Shown here piece after piece: positions 26,398-35,257 of a stretch of DNA of 64,000 nucleotides (positions within the stretch are counted from its first letter, which is position 1; the number at the start of each line of letters is the position of its first letter). Location of the stretch: positions 103,401 through 167,400 of the forward strand of contig NZ_VEFR01000006.1 in assembly GCF_007679035.1 (NCBI RefSeq), written 5' to 3'. The position numbers and the translations under genes were made by a program. The notes below the pieces were generated by a model. The model was not told where the DNA came from. It worked only from the letters and a program-made list of their open reading frames with translations, and searched no databases. This stretch comes from Agrococcus jejuensis. Its GTDB lineage: Bacteria > Actinomycetota > Actinomycetes > Actinomycetales > Microbacteriaceae.

Positions 26398-26763
26398 ATG
26401 AACTCCTTCGCCACCCTCGCCGACCCCGTGCGGCGTCGCATCGTCGAGGTGCTCGCCGACGGCGCACAGGCGGCCGGTGCGCTCGGCGCGGTCGTGCAGG
26501 GCGAGTTCGGCATCTCGCAGCCCGCGGTCTCGAACCAGCTGCGCGCGCTGCGCGAGGCCGGGGTCGTCGCGGTGGAGCCGCGCGGCACGCAGCGCATCTA
26601 CTCGCTCGTGCCCGGCGCGCTCGACGACGCCACCGCGTGGGTCGAGCGCTACGCGGCACTATGGCCTCAGCGACTCGACGCCCTCGAGACCGAGCTCGCC
26701 CGGGGCAGGCACGTGCGCGCATCCGCACCACCCGCATCGACGCCCGCGGAGGCATCGGCATGA
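26398..26763 (+). CDS. ArsR-type (HTH_20) transcriptional regulator
   Basis: 121 residues. Winged helix about 4-75: FATLADPVRRRIVEVLADG at the start, FGISQPAVSNQLRALREAGVV as recognition helix, and GTQRIYSLVPGAL as the wing. No metal-binding cysteines, so it is the type usually paired with SRPBCC/AHSA1 proteins. It overlaps the following gene by 4 bp, confirming that pairing. Confidence 0.93.
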   Translation: MNSFATLADPVRRRIVEVLADGAQAAGALGAVVQGEFGISQPAVSNQLRALREAGVVAVEPRGTQRIYSLVPGALDDATAWVERYAALWPQRLDALETELARGRHVRASAPPASTPAEASA

Positions 26764-27677
26764 CCGTCACGATCAGCGGCTTCGCCCGCGCCCTCACCGG
26801 CTCGCCCGATCGCCCCGTCGTCGACGTCGTACGACGCCTCGCCCTCACGCCCGCCGAGGTGTGGGATGCGCTCGTGCAGCCCGAGCGCCTCGCGCGCTGG
26901 CTCGGCACGATCGAGTCGGGCGAGCGCCCTCGCGTCGGCGACGCCTTCGGCCTGCGGCTCGGCGACGAGCCGGACGACCGCGCCGACTGCCGGCTGCTCG
27001 CGTGCGACGCCGAGCGGAGCCTCACGATCGCGTGGGCGTGGACGGGCGAGCCCGACTCGATCGTGCGGGTCGCGCTCGAGCCCATCGACGGCGGCACGGT
27101 GCTGCGCCTGCGGCACGAGCTCGTCGCGTCGCAGCCCGTGCCCGACTACGGCGCCGGGTGGGAGGCGCATCTCGACGGTCTGGGCGACGACCTCGCCGGC
27201 CTCGCGCCGCGGCCGTTCGCGATGTTGGCGCACGAGACGTGGACGCGCATGGCCGGCGGCGTGCTGCAGGTCGAGCGTGAGGTGACGGCGCCGATCGATG
27301 CGGTGTGGGCGGCGTTCGCGTCGGCCGAGGGGCTGCGCACGTGGTGGTGGCGGCACTGGGCCGACACCACCATCGAGGCCGACGTGCGACCCGGCGGCGC
27401 GCTGCGCATCGTGGCACCCGCGGCCGGCATCGTGCTCACGGGCGAGGTGCTGACGGCGGATGCCGCCGAGCACCACCTCGCAGCGACCTGGACGTGGAGC
27501 GACGCCGATGGCACGAGCGTCGACGAGGCGTTCGACGTGCGCCTGACCGCGGTCGGCGACGGCACGCACGTGACGGTGCGCCACTCGGGCCCGTGGGCCG
27601 ACGACGCGCCGGCCGCGTCCTACCGGCAGGGCTGGGCGTTCGTGCTCGGCGAGCTCGCGGCGGTCGCCGCCGGCTGA
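26760..27677 (+). CDS. Tandem SRPBCC (AHSA1-like) domain protein
   Basis: 305 residues made of two START/AHSA1-like domains: residues about 20-155 (VRRLALTPAEVWDALVQPERLARWLG) and about 163-300 (VEREVTAPIDAVWAAFASAEGLRTWW). Both end in the long amphipathic helix of the fold. Most AHSA1 proteins carry one domain, so this is a fused duplication. Small-molecule binding or Hsp90-cochaperone-like roles are known for the fold; no function can be assigned. Translationally coupled to the ArsR-type regulator. Confidence 0.88.
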   Translation: MTVTISGFARALTGSPDRPVVDVVRRLALTPAEVWDALVQPERLARWLGTIESGERPRVGDAFGLRLGDEPDDRADCRLLACDAERSLTIAWAWTGEPDSIVRVALEPIDGGTVLRLRHELVASQPVPDYGAGWEAHLDGLGDDLAGLAPRPFAMLAHETWTRMAGGVLQVEREVTAPIDAVWAAFASAEGLRTWWWRHWADTTIEADVRPGGALRIVAPAAGIVLTGEVLTADAAEHHLAATWTWSDADGTSVDEAFDVRLTAVGDGTHVTVRHSGPWADDAPAASYRQGWAFVLGELAAVAAG

Positions 27678-27686
27678 GCCTCCGAG

Positions 27687-27759
27687 CTGGTCGCAGCTCC
27701 CCCGGTGACTGGTCGCAGCTGCACCGAGACTGCGACCAGTCCGGTGCGACTGCGACCAG
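27687..27759. repeat. Four-copy 10-mer repeat forming a hairpin between convergent genes
   Basis: CTGGTCGCAG occurs at 27687 and 27709, and its complement CTGCGACCAG at 27730 and 27750. The inner pair, extended to ACTGGTCGCAG/CTGCGACCAGT, forms an 11-bp stem. It lies between the convergent SRPBCC and MFS genes and may act as terminator, but two direct and two inverted copies are more than a terminator needs. Confidence 0.65.
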
Positions 27760-27779
27760 TCAGCGCTCCGTGGCGTCGA

Positions 27780-29117
27780 CTAGCGCGCCGCATCCACGAG
27801 CGCCTGCACCCGGGCGCGCTCGGCGCGGCCGAACGTCTCGCGCGTGACGAGGATGCCGACGAGCCCGATCACGCCGGCGAGCATGTAGAGGATCGACGCG
27901 CCCGGCCAGCCGAAGACGCCCACGAGCGCCGTCGCGAGCAGCGGCGCGAAGCCGCCGATCGCCGCAGCCAGCTGGTAGCCGAGCGAGGCGCCCGACGTGC
28001 GCGTCGCGGTCTGGAACTGCTCGGTGAGCAGCGATCCCTGCACGCCCGTGAGCGACGCGTGGATGATGCCGATGCCGATGATGAACGTCGCGACGACGAG
28101 CGCGGGGATGCCGTCGTTCGTGAGCAGGTACAGCGGGAACGCGAACAGGATGACGGCGATCGACGCCCCGACGTAGATGGGCTTGCGTCCGATGCGGTCG
28201 GTGAGCGATCCCATGAGGAAGGTCATGCCGATCGCGATGACGCTCGCGACGGTGATGGCGCCGAGGGCGAGGGGGCGCAGCTCGGGGTTGCGCTCGGCGA
28301 TGTGGTTCAGCAGGTACGTCGCGGTCGAGTAGTAGGCGAACGACTCGACGACGCGCAGCGCGATGACGCGCAGGATCGAGCGCCAGTCCTCGCGCAGCGT
28401 CGTGAGCAGCGGGTTCTTCACGGTCTTGCCGGTCGCCTGCGCCTCCTGGAACTCCGGCGACTCCGACAGCTTCGAGCGCACGACGAGCGCCACGATGACG
28501 AGCACCGACGAGAAGAGGAAGGGCGTGCGCCACTGCCAGTCGCCCTCGAGCGTCGACGACCAGGCGAACATCGCCGTCGCGAGCGCGATGCCGAGGGGGT
28601 TGCCCGACTGCGGGATCGCGGCGAACATCCCTCGCCGGTGCCAGGGCGCGTGCTCGTACGCCATCGTGATGGCGCCGCCCCACTCGGCGCCGAACGCGAG
28701 GCCCTGCACCATGCGGATGACGGTGAGGATGATGGGCGCGGCGATGCCGATCTGGTCGAACGTCGGCAGCAGGCCGATGACGAACGTCGCACCGCCCATG
28801 ACGATCATCGCGGCGACGAGCACGGGCTTCCGGCCGAAGCGGTCGGCGAGGTAGCCGCCGATCGCGCCGCCGAGCGGGCGCATGAGGAAGCCGACCGCGA
28901 GCGTCGAGAACGCGAGCAGGTTGCGCACGAGCGGGTCGTCGGCCGGGAAGAACACGACGCCGAAGTACAGCGCCGCGGCGGTGCCGTACGAGACGAAGTC
29001 GTAGTTCTCGACGCTCGTGCCGACGCCGGCGGCGATGGCGGTCTTGACGCGGTCCTTCGAGCCGCGCGGGCTCGGGCTGGTCTGCGGCGCCGCGATGGGC
29101 TCGGATGCGGTGGTCAT
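27780..29117 (-). CDS. MFS transporter, metabolite:H+ symporter family
   Basis: 445 residues with 12 predicted helices. Family signatures: GTSVENYDFVSYGTAAALYF at the first helix, GYLADRFGRKPVL in the 2-3 loop, RMVQGLAFGAEWGGA, and SLTDRIGRKPIYVG after helix 8. This is the shikimate/proline/alpha-ketoglutarate symporter group. Third gene after lacI-type regulator and rpiB, so likely imports a sugar acid, polyol or related carbon source handled by the isomerase. Confidence 0.92.
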   Translation of the reverse strand: MTTASEPIAAPQTSPSPRGSKDRVKTAIAAGVGTSVENYDFVSYGTAAALYFGVVFFPADDPLVRNLLAFSTLAVGFLMRPLGGAIGGYLADRFGRKPVLVAAMIVMGGATFVIGLLPTFDQIGIAAPIILTVIRMVQGLAFGAEWGGAITMAYEHAPWHRRGMFAAIPQSGNPLGIALATAMFAWSSTLEGDWQWRTPFLFSSVLVIVALVVRSKLSESPEFQEAQATGKTVKNPLLTTLREDWRSILRVIALRVVESFAYYSTATYLLNHIAERNPELRPLALGAITVASVIAIGMTFLMGSLTDRIGRKPIYVGASIAVILFAFPLYLLTNDGIPALVVATFIIGIGIIHASLTGVQGSLLTEQFQTATRTSGASLGYQLAAAIGGFAPLLATALVGVFGWPGASILYMLAGVIGLVGILVTRETFGRAERARVQALVDAAR

Positions 29118-29161
29118 GCTGGATCTCCTTCGATCCCGGTCGCGCCGAGGCGCGGGGTGGG

Positions 29162-29617
29162 TCAGTGCGTGGGGGTCAGGTGGTCGAGGGCGTTGAGCTT
29201 GTCGACGCGGCGGTGGGTGTCCTCGTCGTCGTCGAACGTGGCGGCGAGGAACTCGGCGACGATCGACGGCACGAGCGCGTGCGGCACGAGCCAGGCGCCC
29301 ATCGCGATGACGTTGGCGTCGTCGTGCTCCACGGCCTGGTGCGCGGAGTACGGCTCGTGGGCGAGGCCGCAGCGGATGCCGGGCAGCTTGTTGGCGGCCA
29401 TGATGGCGCCTTGGCCGGTGCCGCACACGAGGATGGCGCGGTCGGCCTCGCCCGCGGTGACGGGCGCGCACGTGGCCTGCGTGATGTCGGGGAAGTCGAC
29501 GGGGTCGGTCGAGTGCGTGCCGCAGTCGACGACCTCGTGGCCGAGGGCCTCGATGGCGGTGCGGACGGCGTCCTTGAGCGGGTAGCCGGCATGGTCGGCG
29601 CCGAGGGCGATGCGCAT
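29162..29617 (-). CDS. rpiB: RpiB/LacA/LacB family sugar-phosphate isomerase
   Basis: 151 residues. Start MRIALGADHAGYPLKD, active-site Cys in ILVCGTGQGAIMAANK and DDANVIAMGAW match RpiB. The family interconverts ribose-5-P and ribulose-5-P or related sugar phosphates. Because it is co-transcribed with a LacI regulator and a metabolite symporter rather than pentose-phosphate genes, a catabolic isomerase for an imported sugar (as with D-erythrulose or D-allose phosphates) is as likely as housekeeping ribose isomerase. Confidence 0.92.
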   Translation of the reverse strand: MRIALGADHAGYPLKDAVRTAIEALGHEVVDCGTHSTDPVDFPDITQATCAPVTAGEADRAILVCGTGQGAIMAANKLPGIRCGLAHEPYSAHQAVEHDDANVIAMGAWLVPHALVPSIVAEFLAATFDDDEDTHRRVDKLNALDHLTPTH

Positions 29618-29645
29618 GGTGCTCCTTCGTGAGGGTGGTCGTGGG

Positions 29646-30632
29646 TCAGCGGCCCGAGCGGTCGATGAGCGTCGTGGCGACGCGCACCGACTCGGCCGGC
29701 TCGCCGCGCAGCAGCGCGAGCACGCCCTGCACGGCGGCGCGCCCGATGGCGGAGGCGTCGTTGCGCACGGCGGTGATGGCGGGGGAGGCGTAGGCGAACC
29801 AGTCGAAGTCGTCGAACGACACGACCTCGATCGCGGCCGCGGCATCCGATCCGAGGCGCTCGCGCAGCGCGCGCAGCACGCCGACGGTCGTGGCGCCGTT
29901 GGCGCCGAACACGGCGGTGGGCTGCACGCCGCGGTCGAGGATGCGCAGCATCGCGGCCGCGGCGCCCTCGGTCTGGAAGTCGCCGGCCTCGACGAACGCG
30001 TCGTCGGTGCTGATGCCGTGCGCGGCACGACCGCCGAGGTAGGTGCGGGCGCGCTCGACGCCCGTCGACATCGTGGGCGTGCCGCCGACGTAGGCGACGT
30101 CGCGGTGGCCGCGGCGCTGCAGGTGCTCGAGCACGAGGCCGACGCCCTGCTCGTTGTCGGTGCCGAAGAACGGCAGGTCGACGCCCTCGATGCGGCGGTT
30201 GAGCAGCACGATCGGCACGTCGCGCTCGAGCAGCGACGCGAGCTGCGGCGTCGCGGGCCCCTGCGGCGACAGCATGAGGCCGTCGATGCGCTGCGAGGCG
30301 AAGGTGCGCAGCACGTCGTCGGCCTGGCGCTCGTCCTCGTTGGCGTTCGCGAGCAGCACGGCGTAGCCGTGGGCGCGGGCCTCCTGCTCGGCGGCGTGCG
30401 CGAGCTCGGAGAAGAACGGGTTGCGGATGTCGGAGACCAGCAGCCCGAGCGCGTCGGTGCGGGTGCGGCGCAGCGCTCGGGCCGGGCCGTGGGCGACGTA
30501 GCCGAGCTCGGCGGCGGCGGCGAGCACGCGCTCGCGCGACGAGGGGGAGGTCTGCGCGCTGCCGTTCAGCACGCGGGATGCGGTGCCGAGCCCGACCCCT
30601 GCGCGTGCCGCGACGTCCTTGATGGTCGCCAT
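29646..30632 (-). CDS. LacI family transcriptional regulator
   Basis: 328 residues. N-terminal LacI headpiece MATIKDVAARAGVGLGTASR with the hinge VLNGSAQTSPSSRERVL, then a periplasmic-binding-protein-like sensor (about 62-328). ATG 30632 aligns with the family start. A perfect operator palindrome lies 21 bp upstream, so autoregulation together with rpiB and the symporter is likely; the inducer is probably the imported sugar. Confidence 0.95.
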   Translation of the reverse strand: MATIKDVAARAGVGLGTASRVLNGSAQTSPSSRERVLAAAAELGYVAHGPARALRRTRTDALGLLVSDIRNPFFSELAHAAEQEARAHGYAVLLANANEDERQADDVLRTFASQRIDGLMLSPQGPATPQLASLLERDVPIVLLNRRIEGVDLPFFGTDNEQGVGLVLEHLQRRGHRDVAYVGGTPTMSTGVERARTYLGGRAAHGISTDDAFVEAGDFQTEGAAAAMLRILDRGVQPTAVFGANGATTVGVLRALRERLGSDAAAAIEVVSFDDFDWFAYASPAITAVRNDASAIGRAAVQGVLALLRGEPAESVRVATTLIDRSGR

Positions 30633-30653
30633 CGCTGCTCCTGCCTCGTCGCG

Positions 30654-30667
30654 TGGAAACGTTTCCA
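30654..30667. promoter_or_regulatory. LacI-type operator
   Basis: Perfect palindrome TGGAAACGTTTCCA with the central CG typical of LacI-family sites, immediately followed by a half-site CGGAAACG. Lies just before the lacI-rpiB-MFS operon. Confidence 0.85.
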
Positions 30668-30743
30668 TGACGGAAACGACTCCATCGTCACACGGCGGGA
30701 CGGGTGCGCGCAAGCGACGTCGCGAGCCGACGACGCGACGAAG

Positions 30744-30774
30744 GGGGGCGACGACCTCGTCGGTCGTCGCCCCC
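30744..30774. terminator. Terminator-like hairpin after the small acidic gene
   Basis: Perfect 13-bp stem GGGGGCGACGACC / GGTCGTCGCCCCC with a 5-nt loop, 34 bp beyond the stop of the gene at 30808-30978 on the minus strand. No T-run. Confidence 0.65.
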
Positions 30775-30807
30775 TCGATGCTTGCGCGCGCGCCCGTCGC
30801 CCCAGCG

Positions 30808-30978
30808 TCAGTCTCCCGGCGCCTGCGCGTCCTCCTCGGGCTCGAACGTCGACTGCTCGCCCGTATGGCCGGCGGCGACGCCGTCGGGCTCGTTCGGGAT
30901 CGTGCCGTCCTCGCCGACGCCGTCGGGCTTCTGCGTCCCGTCCTCGTCGCGTGCGTCGTGCTGCTGCTGGTCGCTCAT
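30808..30978 (-). CDS. 56-residue acidic hydrophilic protein
   Basis: ATG preceded by GGAGGGGG. The product is rich in Asp, Glu, Gly and Gln (MSDQQQHDARDEDG, later GEDGTIPNEPDGV) and likely disordered; no hydrophobic segment. It has its own terminator. Small proteins of this composition are frequent in Microbacteriaceae, function unknown. Confidence 0.65.
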   Translation of the reverse strand: MSDQQQHDARDEDGTQKPDGVGEDGTIPNEPDGVAAGHTGEQSTFEPEEDAQAPGD

Positions 30979-31126
30979 GGCGGCCCCCTCCGTCGGATGC
31001 CTTCGCTGGAGTCCGGACGCTACGCGGTGCGGCGCCCACGGCACGAGGCCGTTGACACGGCCCCGTGCCGTCGCGAGTGGGTGACCCGACCTCGTCAGCG
31101 GACCCGCCCGGTGCCATGATCGGCGC

Positions 31127-31582
31127 ATGACCGCATATGAGGTGCACAGGACCGCAGTCGTCCCCGCCGACCAGGCGACGGTGCACGCGCTCATCGACGA
31201 CTTCCACGAGTGGACGGCGTGGTCGCCTTGGGAGGACGTCGATCCCGGCATGACCCGCTCGTACGAGGGCGCCGCCAACGGCATCGGCGCGCGCTACGCG
31301 TGGTCGGGCAACCGCAAGGCCGGCACGGGCTCGATGCGCATCACGGGTTCGGCGCCGGAGCGCGTCGACCTCGTCGTCGACTTCGAGAAGCCGTTCAAGG
31401 CCTCCAACCCGACCGCGTTCATCCTGAAGCCCGTCGCGGGCGGCACCGAGGTGACCTGGACGATGTCGGGCGAGCACACGGGATTGGCCGCGCTCTTCTT
31501 CCGCTTCATGTCCATGGACACGCTCATCGGCAAGGACTTCGAGCGGGGTCTCGCGCGTCTCGCGGAGGCCGCGAAGGGCTGA
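31127..31582 (+). CDS. SRPBCC family protein (polyketide cyclase/dehydrase-like)
   Basis: 151 residues forming one START-like fold: VHRTAVVPADQATVHALIDDFHEWTAW at the first strand and helix, EVTWTMSGEHTGLAALFFRF, and the final helix MDTLIGKDFERGLARLAE. Such single-domain proteins bind hydrophobic ligands; no substrate can be inferred. Convergent with the carboxypeptidase gene. Confidence 0.9.
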   Translation: MTAYEVHRTAVVPADQATVHALIDDFHEWTAWSPWEDVDPGMTRSYEGAANGIGARYAWSGNRKAGTGSMRITGSAPERVDLVVDFEKPFKASNPTAFILKPVAGGTEVTWTMSGEHTGLAALFFRFMSMDTLIGKDFERGLARLAEAAKG

Positions 31583-31593
31583 CGCCGCTCGCG

Positions 31594-32877
31594 TCAGACC
31601 GCCTCCGGCACGCCCTGCGTGACGCGCCGCACGTGCACGATGCGCCACTCCCATGCCATCGGGCCCGCCGGAGCGACGCTCGTCGCCATCTCCCCCGAGG
31701 GTCCGCGAACGCGCACGGCGATCGCTGCATCCGGCGTCGCCGAGTCCACCTGCCCTGTGAGCGCGACCGCGACCTCGAGGTCGGTCTCGCGCCAGGCCAC
31801 GGTCGTCACGGCGGTCGCTGCGTGCAGCTGCGATGCGGTCGACCCCGTCACGTCGAACACGGGCACGGGATCGCCGACCGCGAGCACCTCGCGCTCCACG
31901 ACCTGCGCGACGACGCTCGCCACGAGGCTCGCGACCGCAGCGTCGCGCGAGACGCCGCGCACGCCGAGGAGCGCCGCGTGGATGCGCACCGCCTGCCCGC
32001 CGACCACCGCCGTCGCGCCCACGAGCACCGTCTGCCCCGACGCGTTCAGGCTGCCCGTCTTGCCGGAGTCGATGCCTGCGTGCCCGAGTGCACGGTTCGT
32101 GTTCGCGACGACGCCGAGCCCAGGGATGTCCGCCTGCCACTGACCGGTGATCTCGCGCACGAGCGGCTGGCGATCCACGTGGTCCATGAGCTGGACGAGA
32201 TCGGAGGCGCGTGCCACGTTGCGCCGGCTGAGGCCCGTCGCATCGACGACCTCCACGTCGGCGAGGTCGTGCTCGTCGAGCCAGGCGTTCGCCTCGGCGA
32301 CGTAGGCCTCCTGGCTGCCGAACGCCCACTGCGCGAGCGACGTCGCGGCGTTGGCGGACGACTGCAGCATCGCGGCGTCGAGCAGCTGCCGCTGCGTGAG
32401 CTGCTGCCCGAGCTGCATCGGCATGACGGCTGCGCCGCGGCGCGCCGCCTGCGAGCGCAGCGCGAGGTCGGTCTCGGTGACCGTGAGCGTCGGCCCCGGC
32501 TGCCCGGACTCCAACGGCATCCGCTCGAGCACGGTCAGCACGAGCACGAGCTTCGCGATGCTCGCCATCGGCAGGCGACCGTCGTCGCCGCTCGCGTCGA
32601 TCGCGCCGTCGAGGCCCTCGACCTCGAAGGCGGCAGCCTGCACCCCGTCGGGCCAGGCGATGTCCGCTCGCTCGCCGGCGATCGTCGCGGCGTCGATCGT
32701 CGCAGGCTGCGGCGTGCCGGTGGTCACGAGGTCGTCGGACGTAGACGCAGACGCTGACGCCGGCGCCGCCGCGGGTGCGCAGCCCGCGACGGTCAGCGCC
32801 GCGAGCGCCGCGAGCGAGCCGAGCACGCGCGCACGCGCCCGGAGCGCGAGCGCGCTCGATCGGTCCATGCGCACCAT
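31594..32877 (-). CDS. D-alanyl-D-alanine carboxypeptidase, lipoprotein (S11-like)
   Basis: 427 residues. Lipoprotein signal with lipobox LTVAGC (Cys33), so anchored outside the membrane. Penicillin-binding motifs in order: SIAK (Ser106, Lys109), SAN (Ser174, Asn176) and KTG (273-275). It would trim D-Ala from peptidoglycan stem peptides. The C-terminal part (about 310-427) is a separate beta-rich domain, as in DacA-type enzymes. ATG 32877 was taken; 32868 is an alternative. Confidence 0.9.
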   Translation of the reverse strand: MVRMDRSSALALRARARVLGSLAALAALTVAGCAPAAAPASASASTSDDLVTTGTPQPATIDAATIAGERADIAWPDGVQAAAFEVEGLDGAIDASGDDGRLPMASIAKLVLVLTVLERMPLESGQPGPTLTVTETDLALRSQAARRGAAVMPMQLGQQLTQRQLLDAAMLQSSANAATSLAQWAFGSQEAYVAEANAWLDEHDLADVEVVDATGLSRRNVARASDLVQLMDHVDRQPLVREITGQWQADIPGLGVVANTNRALGHAGIDSGKTGSLNASGQTVLVGATAVVGGQAVRIHAALLGVRGVSRDAAVASLVASVVAQVVEREVLAVGDPVPVFDVTGSTASQLHAATAVTTVAWRETDLEVAVALTGQVDSATPDAAIAVRVRGPSGEMATSVAPAGPMAWEWRIVHVRRVTQGVPEAV

Positions 32878-32988
32878 GGTGCGCCGACGCCGAGTCGCGA
32901 GGGAGTGCCTGCGAGTACCCGCGACGCGGCTGTGTCGAGCCTGTGGATCTCGCGAGGCGCGAGCGGCCCGCGTCGCATCGCGCCGAGC

Positions 32989-33041
32989 GATGCTGAGCGG
33001 ATCCTCATCCGCACATCGCAGACGAAGGACCGCTCAGCATC
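32989..33041. terminator. Nested hairpin after the ABC ATPase gene
   Basis: GATGCTGAGCGG (32989-33000) pairs perfectly with CCGCTCAGCATC (33030-33041); inside, GCGGAT and ATCCGC can form an alternative stem. It follows the end of the minus-strand peptide-transport operon and probably terminates it. Confidence 0.55.
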
Positions 33042-33059
33042 ACCTCGTGCGGGAACGCC

Positions 33060-34673
33060 CTACGCCGCCCGCCGCGCCCGCTGCGCGCGCGGATCGGGCA
33101 GCGGCGCCGCCTCGAGCAGGCGCTGCGTGTACTCGTGCTCGGGAGCCATGAGCACGCGTCGCCGCGAGCCGAGCTCGACGACCCTGCCGCGGTGCAGCAC
33201 GGCGACGCGGTCGCACAGGGCGTCGACGACGGCGAGGTCGTGGCTCACGAAGAGGCACGCGAACCGCAGGTCGCGCTGCAGCTCGCGCAGCAGCTCGAGC
33301 ACCGTCGCCTGCACCGACACGTCCAGCGCCGAGGTGGGCTCGTCGGCGATCAGCAGCGTCGGCTCGAGCGCGAGCGCGCGGGCGATCGCGACGCGCTGGC
33401 GCTGGCCGCCCGACAGCTCGTGCGGATAGCGGGCTGCCCAGGATGCGGGCAGCTCGACGCGCTCGAGCAGCTCGCCGACGCGCGACGACAGGGCCGCGCC
33501 GCGCATCCGCTCGTGCACGTGCAGCGGCTCGCCGATCGAGTCGCCGATCGTGGCGCGCGGGTTCAACGCGGCCGTGGGGTTCTGGAACACGACGCCGATC
33601 GACCGCTTCACCTCCCGCACCTGCCGTCGCGACGCGGTCGCGAGGTCGAGGCCGCCGATGGTCACCGAGCCCTCGGTCAGGGGCGCGAGGCCGAGGATGC
33701 TCTTGCCGATCGTCGACTTGCCCGAGCCCGACTCGCCGACGAGCGCGAGCATCTCGCCCTCGCCGATCTCGAGCGAGACGCCGTCGACGGCGCGCACGAC
33801 GCCGCGGCGCACCTTGTACTCGACCACGAGGTCCTGCACGCGCAGCACGGGCTCCGACGCCTCGGGCACCGGGCGCTCGGGCGAGCCGAGCTGCGGCACC
33901 GCGGCGAGCAGCTCCTGCGTGTACGCGGCCTGCGGCGCGTCGAACAGCGCCTGCACCTCGGCCGTCTCCTCCACGAGTCCGCGGCGCAGCACGACGACGC
34001 GGTCGGCCATGTCGGCGACGACGCCCATGTCGTGCGTGATGAGCAGGATCGACGTGCCCGTGCGCTGCTGCAGGCGACGCATGACGTCGAGCACCTCGCG
34101 CTGCACCGTCACGTCGAGCGCCGTCGTGGGCTCGTCGGCGATGAGCAGCTCGGGGTCGCACGACAGCGCCATCGCGATCATGACGCGCTGCGCCTGCCCG
34201 CCGGAGAGCTGGTGCGGGTACGAGCGGATGCGCTGCTCGGGATCGGGCAGCTCGACCATGCGGAGCAGCTCGAGCGTGCGCTCCTGCCGCTCGGCCTTCG
34301 ACATCGACGGGCGGTGCCTGCGCAGCATCTCGCCGATCTGGAAGCCGATCGTGAAGACGGGATCGAGCGCGTTCGTCGGGTCCTGGAAGACGACGGCGAT
34401 GCGGTCGCCGCGCACGTGGCGCATCCGCGACTCGGGCATCCCGATGAGCTCGTCGCCGTCGAGCCGTGCGGACCCCGAGACCGATGCGGTGTCGGGCAGC
34501 AGCCCCACGAGCGACAGCGCCGAGACGCTCTTGCCCGAGCCCGACTCGCCGACGAGCGCGAGCACCTCGCCCCGGTGCAGCGTGAACGACGCCCCGCGCA
34601 CGGCGGGCACGACGTCGGCGCCGACCCGGAACTCGACCTTCAGGTCGTCGACCTGCAGCAGCGGCTCGCTCAT
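33060..34673 (-). CDS. ABC transporter ATP-binding protein, fused DppD-DppF
   Basis: 537 residues with two complete ATPase domains. Domain 1: Walker A GESGSGKS (42-49), LSGGQ (156-160), Walker B LLIADEP. Domain 2: Walker A GESGSGKST (313-321), LSGGQ (420-424), Walker B. Each ends in the oligopeptide-type YTQELL/YTQRLL segment. The fused ATPase energises the DppB/DppC permeases encoded in the same operon. ATG overlaps the GbsR-like gene stop by 4 bp. Confidence 0.95.
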   Translation of the reverse strand: MSEPLLQVDDLKVEFRVGADVVPAVRGASFTLHRGEVLALVGESGSGKSVSALSLVGLLPDTASVSGSARLDGDELIGMPESRMRHVRGDRIAVVFQDPTNALDPVFTIGFQIGEMLRRHRPSMSKAERQERTLELLRMVELPDPEQRIRSYPHQLSGGQAQRVMIAMALSCDPELLIADEPTTALDVTVQREVLDVMRRLQQRTGTSILLITHDMGVVADMADRVVVLRRGLVEETAEVQALFDAPQAAYTQELLAAVPQLGSPERPVPEASEPVLRVQDLVVEYKVRRGVVRAVDGVSLEIGEGEMLALVGESGSGKSTIGKSILGLAPLTEGSVTIGGLDLATASRRQVREVKRSIGVVFQNPTAALNPRATIGDSIGEPLHVHERMRGAALSSRVGELLERVELPASWAARYPHELSGGQRQRVAIARALALEPTLLIADEPTSALDVSVQATVLELLRELQRDLRFACLFVSHDLAVVDALCDRVAVLHRGRVVELGSRRRVLMAPEHEYTQRLLEAAPLPDPRAQRARRAA

Positions 34674-35257
34674 CCCCGACCCTCCTCGGACGCCTCGGCG
34701 TCGACCTCGTCGCGGAAGCGCTGCCAATCGGCGAGCATCTTCGCGTGATACCCGGCGAGCCACGACATGTAGCGCTCGGCGTTCTCGAGACGCGTGCGGG
34801 GCCCGGTCGCGCCCTCGGGCACGATGTCGAGCCCGTAGGCGATGGCCGTCTCGATGCGGCGCAGGTACTCCCGCTCGCCGGCGAGGAACCCGCCCCACAC
34901 GTCGTCCTCGGCCCGGAAGTAGTGGCTGCGGTCGCCCGGGATGGACACGGGCTTGAGGAAGCCCACGTTCATGAGCGACCGCGTCGACATCGACACGGCG
35001 CCGGCGGAGGCGCGCAGCAGGTCGGCGATGCGCGCCGACGACAGGTACGGCGCGTCGACGACGAGCAGCAGTCCCAGCACTCGGCCGTCCATGCGCGGGT
35101 TGCCCGCCGTGCCCCATGCGTAGGCGAAGTCCTCGATGAACGCGCGCGTCGCCTCGTCGAGCTCCGTCGGCATGAGGTCGCGCTGCTCGAGCGCGGCCGC
35201 GGCCTCGCCCTCGGCGGGGGAGGGTGCGGATGCGGTGGCGGCTGCGTCGTCGGTCAC
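34670..35257 (-). CDS. GbsR/MarR-type transcriptional regulator
   Basis: 195 residues. After a 30-residue acidic leader, a winged helix is seen at about 45-115 with WGTAGNPRMDGRVLGLLLV and LSSARIADLLRASAGAVSMST, the GbsR-type pattern, then a long helical C-terminus for dimerisation. It lies inside the operon, overlapping both neighbours by 4 bp, which suggests feedback control by an imported or processed substrate. Confidence 0.85.
   Translation of the reverse strand: MTDDAAATASAPSPAEGEAAAALEQRDLMPTELDEATRAFIEDFAYAWGTAGNPRMDGRVLGLLLVVDAPYLSSARIADLLRASAGAVSMSTRSLMNVGFLKPVSIPGDRSHYFRAEDDVWGGFLAGEREYLRRIETAIAYGLDIVPEGATGPRTRLENAERYMSWLAGYHAKMLADWQRFRDEVDAEASEEGRG

Noticed and set aside
27705..29585. 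Plus-strand open frame of 626 codons over the MFS and rpiB genes
   Set aside because: Arg/Asp/Glu-rich shadow with no domain pattern; the minus-strand genes are well supported.
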